This document shows positions 45,201 to 53,753 of a stretch of DNA of 64,000 nucleotides, piece by piece; the first letter of the stretch is position 1, and every line of letters starts with the position of its first letter. The stretch lies in assembly GCF_016834455.1 (NCBI RefSeq), contig NZ_CP069213.1, forward strand, positions 558,501-622,500, read 5' to 3'. The translations under genes were made by a program, and so were the position numbers. The notes beneath the pieces were generated by a model. The model saw only the letters and a program-made list of their open reading frames with translations. It was not told the origin of the DNA and made no database searches. This DNA is from Shewanella litorisediminis. Lineage in GTDB: Bacteria > Pseudomonadota > Gammaproteobacteria > Enterobacterales > Shewanellaceae.

Positions 45201-46808
45201 TTGAAGGAAAACGACAAGCTGGTGTGTCTGGGTGGTAACACCTCAGACGAATCCTACCTGAACGCATACTCTGTGCTGAAAGTGGCTGAATACGAAAACG
45301 TAGACGCCCTGCACCCAGGTATCGGCTTCCTGTCTGAGAGTCCACAGTTTGCTGCCCTGTGCGTAAACAATGGCGTTAACTTCGTCGGTCCAAGCGTGCA
45401 CTCAATGACCACCATGGGTAACAAGTCCAACGCAATCAAGACCTCTCAGGCGCAGAACGTCCCTGTGGTACCGGGTTCACACGGTATTCTGTCCAACGCC
45501 GAGCAGGCGGTGAACGTGGCCAGTGAAATCGGTTACCCAGTGCTGCTCAAAGCGGTACAAGGCGGCGGTGGTAAGGGTATCCAGGTGGTAAAACGCCCAG
45601 AGGATATGATCCCACTGTTTATGAAGACCTCTACCGAAGCGGCTGCCGCATTCGGTAACGGTGACCTGTACCTCGAGAAGTATGTGACCTCACTGCGTCA
45701 CATCGAAGTGCAGCTGCTGCGCGACAAGTTTGGTAACGCCAAGGTATTGGGTCTGCGTGACTGCTCGGTACAGCGTAACAACCAGAAGGTAATTGAAGAG
45801 TCTGGTTCTACCATGCTGCCCCCTGAGCTGAAGCAGCAGGTGATGGCTTACACCAAGGCGCTGGGTGATGCCGTGGACTACATGGGCGCAGGTACAGTGG
45901 AGTTTATCTACAACCTGGATGCCAATGAAGTGTACTTCATGGAAATGAACACCCGTCTGCAGGTAGAACACCCTGTGACTGAGGCTACCTCGGGTATCGA
46001 CATCGTTTCTGCCCAGTTTGACATTGCCGCGGGTCGTTCCATCGAAGATCTGGAGCCTCAGGAAATCGGTTACGCCATGGAAGTGCGTGTGACTGCCGAG
46101 AAGGCCGCTCTGGACAGCAACGGCGTGCTGCAACTGGTACCAAACCCTGGCAAGATCACCGAGTGCGTGATGCCAGAGCGTGACGATGTGGAAATTATCT
46201 CCATCGCCGCCGAAGGTAAGGAAGTATCGCCATACTACGACAGCCTGATTGCCCAGATCATCATCCGTGGTGAGTCACGTGAAGACGTGGTCACCAAGAT
46301 GTACGACTACCTGGACAGCGTAGTGATTAAAGGTATTGCGACCAACATTCCGCTGCTTAAGCGAATCCTCAAGGATGCCACCTTCAACGAAGGTGTGTAC
46401 GACACCAACTACCTGCCTCGTCTGATGGCGGAGCTGGATATCCCTGAGCTGATTGCCGAGATGGAAGCCGCTGCCGAAACCCAGGGTGTGGATACCGAGT
46501 CTCTGCGAGTGGGTGACTCCAACGAGCTGAAAGTACTGGCCCAGGGTGCTGGTATCTTCTATAGCTCGCCTGCTCCGGGTGAACCTGAGTTTGTCCGTGA
46601 AGGTGACATTGTGACCACCGACACCACTCTGGCGCTGACCGAAGCGATGAAGATGTTCTCCCAGGTCACTCTGGCGAGCTTCAACCGCAAGGGCGCTGTG
46701 CTCTATCCGGAAGATAAGAAGTACCGCATCGAGCGTATTCTGAATACCAACGGTCAACAGGTATCTCAGGGCGATCTGCTGTTTGTGGTCTCTCCGGTAG
46801 AAGACTGA
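42255..46808 (+). CDS. Single-chain acyl-CoA carboxylase (CT-alpha, CT-beta, biotin carboxylase, BCCP)
   Basis: 1517-aa fusion carrying all parts of an acyl-CoA carboxylase. Order: AccA-like transferase (about 95-265: LIDTPGADAGE, VIGAGYSGGA), a helical linker of about 400 residues, AccD-like transferase (about 715-940: GLITGTADFEHKG, FISSGGMQTKEGA, DCTGGAQASF), biotin carboxylase (about 942-1395: ATP loop QGGGGKGIQVV, EMNTRLQVEHPVTE), and a biotin carrier domain with EAMKM (biotinyl Lys 1466). The AccD zinc-ribbon cysteines are absent. Substrate (acetyl-CoA or other) is not evident. The ATG has GAGGA upstream; LysR is divergent. Codon use is strongly optimised, suggesting high expression. 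Confidence 0.9.
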   Translation: MTTNKQPKNMTQAQKPDPLFLQAEHLAKDFSLFPEHSKQSLSEEIKGLLDDAAIQTNLKSLTKLDVDGYVAKVIQPTQDKNRPGAKRIIADLKGKVITETHMGSFYSAEVDLNFGSRTRRIGFVAQERTTANGAWMPEHHLAACKAIRHFAELSMPIVYLIDTPGADAGEIANSNNQAHSISKAIAESANVDVPTVGIVIGAGYSGGAIPLAAANILLSLRDGIFNTIQPQGLQSIARKYNLSWQECAKSVGVSPEELYNAGCIDGIIDFSPSDRDERQHNLRRAIISSIEAVERAAVNFVKESKDLREHYERSLTRFLNPSSSLKALESTADMAVASSPTMHLNLFGSAYRYLRYLTLRSRIHSISMEQYGRLSKVSVPEGDLLERIQKEQEKVFQAWLSAPDKVVYDEELSKLWNNFVNKRAEISTERNMLTRLILGEPKENYKKAKKALLFNIGWSLYHRWKANAANNFKGLIHYLETLPAEVTEANWPELNNLTVLDVVVNKELREDFIWQCYNILIFNALYDNVVGSLASIAKEAMMSKSLSRASVDSLLHKAIDRALSTQDIANDKSKFYKWLKYFMSQSNRAELLTKTEQWKSVGFPQLNDSLFVILTYFFERLLPEYFDSEDDTGKYTGAINPVRIGRRKDFWNRLTMGYQDLLIQKVLRDEKKAGKMTWENVINKFFTNFDELNGDKMTANLLNFPGFRLSIEDALDKGIRPCGLITGTADFEHKGASLKVGIAVSNTAFQAGAFDMASAEKFSALLIECAKRHMPVICFISSGGMQTKEGAAALFSMAVVNDRITRFIRDNELPVLMFGFGDCTGGAQASFVTHPLVQTYYLSGTNMPFAGQMVVPAYLPSTSTLSNYLSKVPGAMNGLVYNPFSDTLDSQLASIDPLMPMPTQKIEEVIKGALSTLVPEAQVVDEEIRQDDPRALMKPIDKVLVHARGCTAVKLIRKAHDNNINVVLVASDPDMTAVPADMLKENDKLVCLGGNTSDESYLNAYSVLKVAEYENVDALHPGIGFLSESPQFAALCVNNGVNFVGPSVHSMTTMGNKSNAIKTSQAQNVPVVPGSHGILSNAEQAVNVASEIGYPVLLKAVQGGGGKGIQVVKRPEDMIPLFMKTSTEAAAAFGNGDLYLEKYVTSLRHIEVQLLRDKFGNAKVLGLRDCSVQRNNQKVIEESGSTMLPPELKQQVMAYTKALGDAVDYMGAGTVEFIYNLDANEVYFMEMNTRLQVEHPVTEATSGIDIVSAQFDIAAGRSIEDLEPQEIGYAMEVRVTAEKAALDSNGVLQLVPNPGKITECVMPERDDVEIISIAAEGKEVSPYYDSLIAQIIIRGESREDVVTKMYDYLDSVVIKGIATNIPLLKRILKDATFNEGVYDTNYLPRLMAELDIPELIAEMEAAAETQGVDTESLRVGDSNELKVLAQGAGIFYSSPAPGEPEFVREGDIVTTDTTLALTEAMKMFSQVTLASFNRKGAVLYPEDKKYRIERILNTNGQQVSQGDLLFVVSPVED

Positions 46809-46861
46809 TAGCAATAATGCTGATACAGCATAGCCAGGATACGGGTACTTAAAGCCCGCCG

Positions 46862-46888
46862 AAAACCCGCCCCAGTGGCGGGTTTTTT
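46862..46888 (+). terminator. Terminator of the fused carboxylase gene
   Basis: A 10-bp stem AAAACCCGCC / GGCGGGTTTT with a five-base loop and six T, 54 bases past the stop. Confidence 0.9.
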
Positions 46889-47103
46889 ATTTGTCTCCAA
46901 CAAATAATGGTCACTGGCATGGTGAATACAGAACCCTGTTTCTAGGAATGTGTTACAAGGGTTTTTAATTATGGTTAAATTGGCTTTGGGGCAGGTCTTT
47001 CTTCCATCAAACCTGCCACTTTCAATAGGGCAATGATCATAAAAAGATTCTAAGCTGTTGGTAACGCGATAGATAAAACGCGCTATGGCTGGGGAGAGTA
47101 ATT

Positions 47104-48351
47104 TTGCACAAATTCGTAACAGCAGGCCTTATCGGGCTGATGTTTGCGGGATGGGCACACGCGGAAACGGGAGTCAGGTTCAGTGGGTTTGGCAGCCTTG
47201 GCGCCATCTACAACGACAGTGACAATCTTGGCTTTCACCGCGATTACACTATGGATGCCGTGGGACAAGGTTGGTCCACCGCTGGTGATACCCTGCTTGG
47301 GTTACAGCTTAATGCCGAAATGTCGGGCAGCTTTGATGCTGTGGCTCAAATGGTCTTTAAAGACAGAGTCAGCAATAGGGTTTCGGATAACCTTGAGTGG
47401 TTGTTCCTGCGTTATCGCCCCAACAACAATTGGGCATTCAGGGCTGGCCGGTTAGGGCTCGATCTGTACATGCTCACCGAGTACAGGGATGTAGGCTATG
47501 CCTACTCCTGGGTTCGTCCCATTCCTGAGTTCTATAATCTCATCTCCTCTATCAGTCGCTATGAAGGTGCCGATGTGACATATCGGCGAGATATTGGCGA
47601 GCTTAATTTTGAGGCCAAAGCCGCCTTCGGTGAAACCGATATGGATCTGCAGGGGCCAGAACAAGGAGGCCTGTTCGCCCTGGACAATATTATGGCTCTG
47701 ACACTGTCGCTGTCGGGTAACGACTGGTTGGTGAGGGCTGCTGCTGCGCAGGCTGATACGTCGGGAACCAATGCCGACACTGACATGCTGCTGGATGCCC
47801 TGCGCGCTGTACCCACAGCGGTTTGGCCTCAGGCCGGATTGCTGGCCCAGGACATCGCCTTTGACGACAAGCTTTCGCGGTACTACGCCCTTGGTTTCCA
47901 ATACGATGATGGCCAGTGGATTGTGAAATCAGAGCTGGGTTACACCGAATCCGAATGGCGGTTATTGCAGCCCTATGCGTCGGGGTATCTCAGCATCGGG
48001 CGTCGATTCGACGACCTCACTCTTTACGGAGTATTTGCCCGGGTCGAAAACACCAAAGAAGCGCCCAGGATTGAGTTGCCTGAGTCACTTCCCTACTTGC
48101 CGGAGCCGGAAAAGGCCGCCTTGTTGGCACTGCATCAGGCTGCTCAATACAGCTATGAGGTATCAACACTGGCACAAAGCACTTATTCGTTGGGCCTTCG
48201 CTGGGATTTTTACGAAGACATGGCGTTAAAGCTGCAGTGGGATCACTCTGAGATAGACCCCAAGGGGTCGAGTCTTTGGGTGCGAAGCCATCCCATGGGC
48301 CACGACGACAGGGTCAATCTGTTTTCGGTTAACCTGAGCTTTACCTTCTGA
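47104..48351 (+). CDS. Outer-membrane beta-barrel protein (module B)
   Basis: 415-aa porin-like protein starting at TTG 47104, with GGGGAGAG about eight bases upstream and no better start. The signal peptide MHKFVTAGLIGLMFAGWAHA is followed by ETGVRFSGFGSLGAIYND. It has porin-like strands, FRAGRLGLDLYMLTEYRDVG, and a C-terminal Phe (VNLSFTF). First gene of a three-gene operon with a small binding-like protein two bases downstream and a GGDEF protein. Parallel to the barrel of module A though little sequence is shared by eye. Confidence 0.78.
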   Translation: MHKFVTAGLIGLMFAGWAHAETGVRFSGFGSLGAIYNDSDNLGFHRDYTMDAVGQGWSTAGDTLLGLQLNAEMSGSFDAVAQMVFKDRVSNRVSDNLEWLFLRYRPNNNWAFRAGRLGLDLYMLTEYRDVGYAYSWVRPIPEFYNLISSISRYEGADVTYRRDIGELNFEAKAAFGETDMDLQGPEQGGLFALDNIMALTLSLSGNDWLVRAAAAQADTSGTNADTDMLLDALRAVPTAVWPQAGLLAQDIAFDDKLSRYYALGFQYDDGQWIVKSELGYTESEWRLLQPYASGYLSIGRRFDDLTLYGVFARVENTKEAPRIELPESLPYLPEPEKAALLALHQAAQYSYEVSTLAQSTYSLGLRWDFYEDMALKLQWDHSEIDPKGSSLWVRSHPMGHDDRVNLFSVNLSFTF

Positions 48352-48353
48352 CT

Positions 48354-48782
48354 ATGAAATTACTGATAATCAGTCTGATAGCTTGGTTACTTGCACACTC
48401 TCCAGTCAGAGCGGATGATGCTCTGTACGTGGTGGTGAATGCAACAAACGGCATTGAACGATTAAGTCATCATGAAGTCGTGGATATCTTCATGGGGCGT
48501 GACAGTACATTTCCAGATGGTAAAGATGTCACCGTCTTTGATAACAGCAGCGATATTGACACCAGAGCATTGTTTTACCGGCAGCTGGTCAATCGCAGTC
48601 TGGCACAGGTAAGCAGTTATTGGGCGCGGCTGCAGTTTTCTGCAAGGGTCACTCAGCCCAGAAAAATCGACCAGAGCTCTACCTTGCTTGAGTTGATGAA
48701 CCGAACCCCTTCGGGCATTACCTTTGTCAGAAGCGCAGATCTGGATCCGGCATTAAAGGTGGTATACAAATTTGATCCCTAA
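48354..48782 (+). CDS. Small periplasmic phosphate-binding-like protein (module B)
   Basis: 142-aa secreted protein with signal peptide MKLLIISLIAWLLAHSPVRA. The mature part shares the layout of the module A protein: LSHHEVVDIFMGRDSTFPDG, VTVFDNSSD, RALFYRQL, YWARLQFSA, and RTPSGITFVRSAD near the end. Looks like a minimal PstS-type domain. It begins two bases after the barrel gene and overlaps the GGDEF gene by 11 bases, so the three are translationally coupled. Ligand unknown. Confidence 0.72.
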   Translation: MKLLIISLIAWLLAHSPVRADDALYVVVNATNGIERLSHHEVVDIFMGRDSTFPDGKDVTVFDNSSDIDTRALFYRQLVNRSLAQVSSYWARLQFSARVTQPRKIDQSSTLLELMNRTPSGITFVRSADLDPALKVVYKFDP

Positions 48783-50370
48783 TCGCCAGAATCTATACGT
48801 CAAAGTTGCAGTTGCAATCGGGGGCGGCGCTTTTCTCGCAGCGGTCCTTGCCTGCCTGTATTTTTTTTGGGATGCCCGTGAAACCAAGCTCAAGGAAGTG
48901 ACCAATCAACTTGGGCAAATCGCCTTAACGGTGCAAAAGACCGCGTCGGTGGCGCTGTACGTTAAGGACGTGGAGCTGGGCAAAGAAATCGTTGAAGGGC
49001 TTGAGGTCAATGATCTGGTGGCCGGCGCCTTGCTCACAGCAGACAGCGGTGACTGGGTCAGTTCCAGCGGGTATGCCGCTGATGACGTGCTCCAGGTGCT
49101 GGAGTTTGACATTCCCCATCCTTTCTTCGCGGGTGAAGTCCTGGGCAAGCTGAAGCTGCTGCCAAACACCCAATACATCCAATCAAGGGCAACCGAAGTC
49201 GCACTCAAACAAGCATGGATGCTGGCGCTGCAATCGGCACTTATCGCGCTGCTTGTTTCCCTGTTGGTACATAAAACCCTTACAGCCCCCTTGAATCGCC
49301 TGACCTCAAATTTTGAGAATATCAAGCCCGGTGACAATAACCCGCTCAGCGTACCCAAATACCATGCCCAGGATGAGATAGGCAGCCTGGTGCGGGGTAT
49401 TAATCAACTGGTGGCCAACCTGAATCAGTCCATCGAAAAAGAGCGCAACCTGCGGCAGAAGACAGAATTGCTGGAGCGTAAATTCAGGCTCATTTTTGAG
49501 AGAGCAACAGCGGGTATTTGCCTGATTGATAAACAGAATCACGTTTTGGTGGTTAACGAAGCCTTCGAGCGCCTTTGTGGTACAGACTCCATTGATAATC
49601 AAACCTCCCTATGCCAGTGGTTTGAAGAAGAAGCTGAGTTGGATCGCTTCTTTAATGAACTGCGGGGCAATCTCAATCTCAATCATGTGGAGATGGAGCT
49701 GCAACTGCGAAGTCAGCAAACCGAGCAGTTAAAATGGGTTCATTGTCTGTTTTCCAAAGTGGAAGACAATGTCGGCGCCAGCAGCGAGATGCTTATTGAA
49801 GTGATGATGTATGACATCACTGAGCGAACTTATCGGGAGCGGATGATACGGTTTGAGGCTGAGCATGACCCCTTGACGCAGCTTAAAAATCGCCGCGCAG
49901 GTGAGCGCCTGTTACTGGAAATGATGCGAAAAACCGATCAAACCCGGGCGCTGATGGGGGTGTTGCTGATTGATCTGGATAAATTCAAACCTGTGAATGA
50001 CATCTATGGCCACGAAGCCGGGGATGCGGTGCTGAAATCTGTGGCCGAACGTCTGATGAAGCTGGCTGGAAACGGCATTGTCATCCGGTGGGGCGGCGAT
50101 GAGTTTCTGATTGGCATTTCCAATGTTGATAAGGATTACAACAAGCTGCGTGAACTTGCCCAGGAATTATTGATCCAGATAGCCAGGCCGGTAGCCATTC
50201 GCGGCAATCTTTCCTGTCAGGTCGGCGCCAGTGTGGGGATTGCCATTTACCCCCATCACGGCCATACCCTGGAGGCACTGCTGGAGGCGGCAGACGTGGC
50301 TATGTACGAGGTTAAAGATCAGGGGCAGGGGAGTTTTCGCTTTGGCAAGATTTCTTCCGGTGCGGCCTGA
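48772..50370 (+). CDS. Membrane HAMP-PAS-GGDEF diguanylate cyclase (module B)
   Basis: 532-aa protein. TTG 48772 is chosen: AAAGGTGG lies nine bases upstream and the start is inside the previous gene. A membrane segment (about 10-30), periplasmic sensor of about 115 residues, second segment (about 148-167), HAMP (LTAPLNRLTSNFENIKPGD), a PAS domain (about 245-360), and a GGDEF domain with DLDKFKPVND and intact WGGDEF near 442. The RxxD inhibitory site is missing (AGNG at that position), unlike the module A enzyme. Predicted to make c-di-GMP in response to a periplasmic cue. Confidence 0.9.
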   Translation: MIPNRQNLYVKVAVAIGGGAFLAAVLACLYFFWDARETKLKEVTNQLGQIALTVQKTASVALYVKDVELGKEIVEGLEVNDLVAGALLTADSGDWVSSSGYAADDVLQVLEFDIPHPFFAGEVLGKLKLLPNTQYIQSRATEVALKQAWMLALQSALIALLVSLLVHKTLTAPLNRLTSNFENIKPGDNNPLSVPKYHAQDEIGSLVRGINQLVANLNQSIEKERNLRQKTELLERKFRLIFERATAGICLIDKQNHVLVVNEAFERLCGTDSIDNQTSLCQWFEEEAELDRFFNELRGNLNLNHVEMELQLRSQQTEQLKWVHCLFSKVEDNVGASSEMLIEVMMYDITERTYRERMIRFEAEHDPLTQLKNRRAGERLLLEMMRKTDQTRALMGVLLIDLDKFKPVNDIYGHEAGDAVLKSVAERLMKLAGNGIVIRWGGDEFLIGISNVDKDYNKLRELAQELLIQIARPVAIRGNLSCQVGASVGIAIYPHHGHTLEALLEAADVAMYEVKDQGQGSFRFGKISSGAA

Positions 50371-50599
50371 GTAAAAAAACCACCATAGCAACGGCAGCTT
50401 ATGCCAGTGCCCGCGCAAAAAAACAGCGAATTTATTTAGCGAAGGCAAAGCGCTTTGAGGTTGATTTTTAACCGTTTTTGGTTGTGGTCACTCTGTAGCT
50501 GCTGTTTTGTCAGCTAAAAAATGTCTAAGCAGTTTGCGCCGGGCGCCCTTCCCAATTACAATATGCGCCTCAAATCCTGATGTGTGGTCTGCTGCTTTT

Positions 50600-50628
50600 T
50601 TGTGGCATACTCCGTCTACTTTTATAAA
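50600..50628 (+). promoter_or_regulatory. Putative promoter of fusA2
   Basis: TTGTGG (50600-50605) and TATAAA (50623-50628) with a 17-base spacer, placing a start about 14 bases before the ATG. The 50371-50600 spacer holds no ORF; a TAGCTG/CAGCTA hairpin lies near 50497-50517. Confidence 0.4.
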
Positions 50629-50648
50629 CCAAGCAAAAAAGTTGAATC

Positions 50649-52739
50649 ATGACCGATTTATCAAAATACAGAAACATTGGTATTTTCGCTCACGTTGACG
50701 CGGGTAAAACCACGACCACCGAGCGTATCCTCAAGCTGACCGGTAAAATCCACAAACTGGGCGAAGTTCACGATGGCGCTTCTACCATGGACTTCATGGA
50801 TCAGGAAGCAGAGCGTGGTATTACCATTCAGTCTGCTGCCACCACCTGTTTCTGGAAAGGTCACCGCTTTAACGTAATCGACACCCCCGGTCACGTTGAC
50901 TTCACAGTTGAAGTTTATCGTTCTCTGAAGGTTCTGGACGGCGGTATCGGTGTATTCTGCGGTAGCGGCGGTGTAGAACCACAATCAGAAACCAACTGGC
51001 GTTATGCCAACGAGTCTGAAGTAGCTCGTATCATCTTCGTAAACAAGCTGGACCGTATCGGTGCTGACTTCCTGCGCGTTGTTGGCCAGGTTAAGAAAGT
51101 TCTGGCTGCCAACCCGCTGGTTATGACTCTGCCTATCGGCCGTGAAGACGAGTTCACTGGTGTTGTAGACGTACTGAACCGTCAAGCTTTCGTGTGGGAC
51201 GATTCTGGTCTGCCAGAAAACTACACCGTGACCGACGTTCCTGCTGACATGGTTGACCTGGTTGAAGAATACCGTGAAATGCTGGTTGAGACTGCCGTTG
51301 AGCAGGACGACGACCTGATGGAAGCTTACATGGAAGGTGAAGAGCCTTCTATCGAAGACCTGAAGCGTTGTATCCGTAAGGGTACCATCAACCTGTCTTT
51401 CTTCCCCACCTTCTGCGGCTCTGCGTTCAAGAACAAAGGTATGCAGCTGGTACTGGATGCAGTAGTTGACTACCTGCCTTCTCCAACTGAAGTTGAGCCA
51501 CAGCCTCTGACTGACCCAGAAACTGGTGAAGACACTGGTAAGGTTGCTACCGTTTCTGTAGACGAGCCTTTCCGTGCTCTGGCGTTCAAGATCATGGATG
51601 ACCGTTTCGGCGCCCTGACCTTCGTTCGTATCTACTCAGGTAAGCTGAAGAAGGGTGACACCATCCTGAACTCTGCTACCGGTAAAACTGAACGTATCGG
51701 CCGTATGGTTGAAATGCACGCCAACGATCGTAACGAAATCGACTCTGCCCAGGCTGGCGACATCATTGCCGTTGTAGGTATGAAGAACGTTCAGACCGGT
51801 CACACCCTGTGTGATCCTAAGCACGAGTGTACTCTCGAGCCTATGATCTTCCCAACGCCTGTAATCTCTATCGCCGTGACTCCTAAGGACAAAGGCGCTT
51901 CTGAGAAGCTGGGTGTTGCTCTGGGTAAGATGGTTGCTGAAGATCCATCATTCCAGGTTGAAACCGACCAGGAAACCGGTGACACCATCCTGAAAGGTAT
52001 GGGTGAACTGCACCTGGACATCAAGGTAGACATCCTGAAGCGTACTTTCGGCGTTGAGCTGACTGTAGGTGCTCCACAGGTGGCCTACCGTGAAACCATC
52101 ACTGCCGCCATCGAAGACAGCTACACTCACAAGAAGCAGTCTGGTGGTTCTGGTCAGTACGGTAAGATTGACTACCGCATCCGTCCTGGTGAGCCAGGTA
52201 CCGGCTTCACCTTCAAGTCTGCCGTAGTAGGTGGTAACGTTCCTCGTGAATTCTGGCCCGCCGTTGAGTCTGGCTTCGAAGAAATGATGAGCCAAGGTCC
52301 TCTGGCTGGCTTCCCAGTACTGGACGTTGAAGTTGAGCTGTTCGACGGTGCTTACCACGCAGTTGACTCCTCTGCCATCGCGTTCGAAATCGCCGCTAAA
52401 GGTGCATTCCGTCAGTCTATGCCTAAGGCCAAGCCACAGCTGCTCGAGCCTATCATGAAGGTTGACGTGTTCACTCCAGACGATCACGTAGGTGACGTAA
52501 TCGGTGACCTGAACCGTCGTCGCGGCATGATCAAGGATCAGGAAGCTGGTCTGACTGGTGTACGCGTTAAGGCAGATGTACCGCTGGCCGAAATGTTCGG
52601 TTACATCGGTCACCTGCGTACCATGACCTCTGGTCGTGGTCAGTTCTCCATGGAGTTCTCTCACTACAACCCATGTCCAGCCAACGTAGCTGAGACTGTG
52701 ATTGCAGAGACCAAGGCCAAGAACGCTGCCAAGAAGTAA
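50649..52739 (+). CDS. fusA2: Elongation factor G 2
   Basis: 696-aa translational GTPase. G1 [12 protein letters not shown] (15-26), G3 DTPGHVDF, G4 NKLD, and domains II-V all present. It differs from ribosomal-operon EF-G (for example [12 protein letters not shown]) and stands alone, not next to rpsL-rpsG-tuf, so it is the second EF-G seen in Shewanella and some relatives. It could drive ribosome recycling or translocation. Codon use is highly optimised. A strong terminator follows. Confidence 0.92.
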   Translation: MTDLSKYRNIGIFAHVDAGKTTTTERILKLTGKIHKLGEVHDGASTMDFMDQEAERGITIQSAATTCFWKGHRFNVIDTPGHVDFTVEVYRSLKVLDGGIGVFCGSGGVEPQSETNWRYANESEVARIIFVNKLDRIGADFLRVVGQVKKVLAANPLVMTLPIGREDEFTGVVDVLNRQAFVWDDSGLPENYTVTDVPADMVDLVEEYREMLVETAVEQDDDLMEAYMEGEEPSIEDLKRCIRKGTINLSFFPTFCGSAFKNKGMQLVLDAVVDYLPSPTEVEPQPLTDPETGEDTGKVATVSVDEPFRALAFKIMDDRFGALTFVRIYSGKLKKGDTILNSATGKTERIGRMVEMHANDRNEIDSAQAGDIIAVVGMKNVQTGHTLCDPKHECTLEPMIFPTPVISIAVTPKDKGASEKLGVALGKMVAEDPSFQVETDQETGDTILKGMGELHLDIKVDILKRTFGVELTVGAPQVAYRETITAAIEDSYTHKKQSGGSGQYGKIDYRIRPGEPGTGFTFKSAVVGGNVPREFWPAVESGFEEMMSQGPLAGFPVLDVEVELFDGAYHAVDSSAIAFEIAAKGAFRQSMPKAKPQLLEPIMKVDVFTPDDHVGDVIGDLNRRRGMIKDQEAGLTGVRVKADVPLAEMFGYIGHLRTMTSGRGQFSMEFSHYNPCPANVAETVIAETKAKNAAKK

Positions 52740-52756
52740 TTAATACTTCGGTCCAT

Positions 52757-52785
52757 AAAAACCCGCCCAAATGGCGGGTTTTTTT
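52757..52785 (+). terminator. Terminator of fusA2
   Basis: A stem AAAACCCGCC / GGCGGGTTTT with loop CAAAT and seven T, 18 bases past the stop. Confidence 0.9.
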
Positions 52786-52871
52786 ATGCCTGTAATTTGG
52801 GTTATTCAGTTTGAATCAAGCATGGCGGCCTAAACTGGTATCTAAAGACCCTATTTAAAGGAGGGATTTCT

Positions 52872-53753
52872 ATGAGCAAGGTCTTTGTGATTGCCGGACA
52901 GGACGGCCAATCATCCACTACATTGCAAACGGCGCTGGAAATCGCCGATGCATTGGCGCTTACACCCAAGGTATACGCCTATGGGCATGCCTATTTTTCC
53001 GGTGCCGAATACTACAATCCCCGCCTTGCAGGCGCTGCGAGACAAAAGATACTCGCTTGTCTCAACGATGAACTGACCGCAATCCTCTCTGAACTGCAAA
53101 GGCCGGATGTGGCCCATGAGGCCGTGTGGAGTAAGCGTTTGCATGAGCATGCGCTTCCCTGCGCTGCCAGCGAAGGCTATTCGATGATGATAAAGGGTAT
53201 AGAAGGCGCCGAATCACCTGAGCCCGAAGATTGGCAGCTTATAAGGCATACCAAGGTGCCGCTGATGCTGCTCACCGCCAATCCCCTTGCGCGGGGGCGG
53301 CTGGTACTGATGGCCGTGGACCTGGATGCGACCAGTGAGGATAAGAAGCTCCTTAACCGGCTGGTGCTGGAGCGAGGACGGCATCTTGCCAATGCGCTGA
53401 ATCTGCCATTACACCTGGCTTGCGTTGTACGGGTGCCCCAAGTTCTGCGGGAGCTCGACATTACTACCCCCCACGAAATCCTCATTGCTGCCCATGAAAA
53501 GCATCGGGATACCCTGTCGCAATTTGATCTGCCAACCGAACAGATCCATTTGGTTACGGGAGACCCTGCCCAGTGCCTCTATCAGCTCAGCAGCAGCTTA
53601 AAAGCCAAGTACCTTGTGATAGGGGCGCGGCAACGGGAGGGCATATTCGGCGCCACTATTGGCAGCACCGCAGAGCAGCTGATCCATAAGGTAAGGTGCA
53701 ATTTGCTTATTTTGCCGCCGGATCCCCAGTGGCTTGGCCCCTGTCACGACTGA
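52872..53753 (+). CDS. Tandem universal stress protein (UspE-like)
   Basis: 293-aa protein with two Usp folds. The second carries the ATP-type motif GARQREGIFGATIGSTAEQL (G-x2-G-x9-G-S/T pattern) near residues 253-272; the first is degenerate. Cytoplasmic. A strong AAAGGAGGG site precedes the ATG at 52872. Length and architecture fit UspE-like proteins. Its last 47 bases overlap the convergent LysR gene. Confidence 0.85.
   Translation: MSKVFVIAGQDGQSSTTLQTALEIADALALTPKVYAYGHAYFSGAEYYNPRLAGAARQKILACLNDELTAILSELQRPDVAHEAVWSKRLHEHALPCAASEGYSMMIKGIEGAESPEPEDWQLIRHTKVPLMLLTANPLARGRLVLMAVDLDATSEDKKLLNRLVLERGRHLANALNLPLHLACVVRVPQVLRELDITTPHEILIAAHEKHRDTLSQFDLPTEQIHLVTGDPAQCLYQLSSSLKAKYLVIGARQREGIFGATIGSTAEQLIHKVRCNLLILPPDPQWLGPCHD

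Noticed and set aside
51948..52664. A 238-codon open frame opposite fusA2
   Set aside because: Arises from strong codon bias on the coding strand; its translation is unlike any protein family and lacks a start signal.
46862..52785. Near-identical hairpins AAAACCCGCC / GGCGGGTTTT at 46862 and 52757 as a possible dispersed repeat
   Set aside because: Both are ordinary terminators right behind highly expressed genes; loops and flanks differ.
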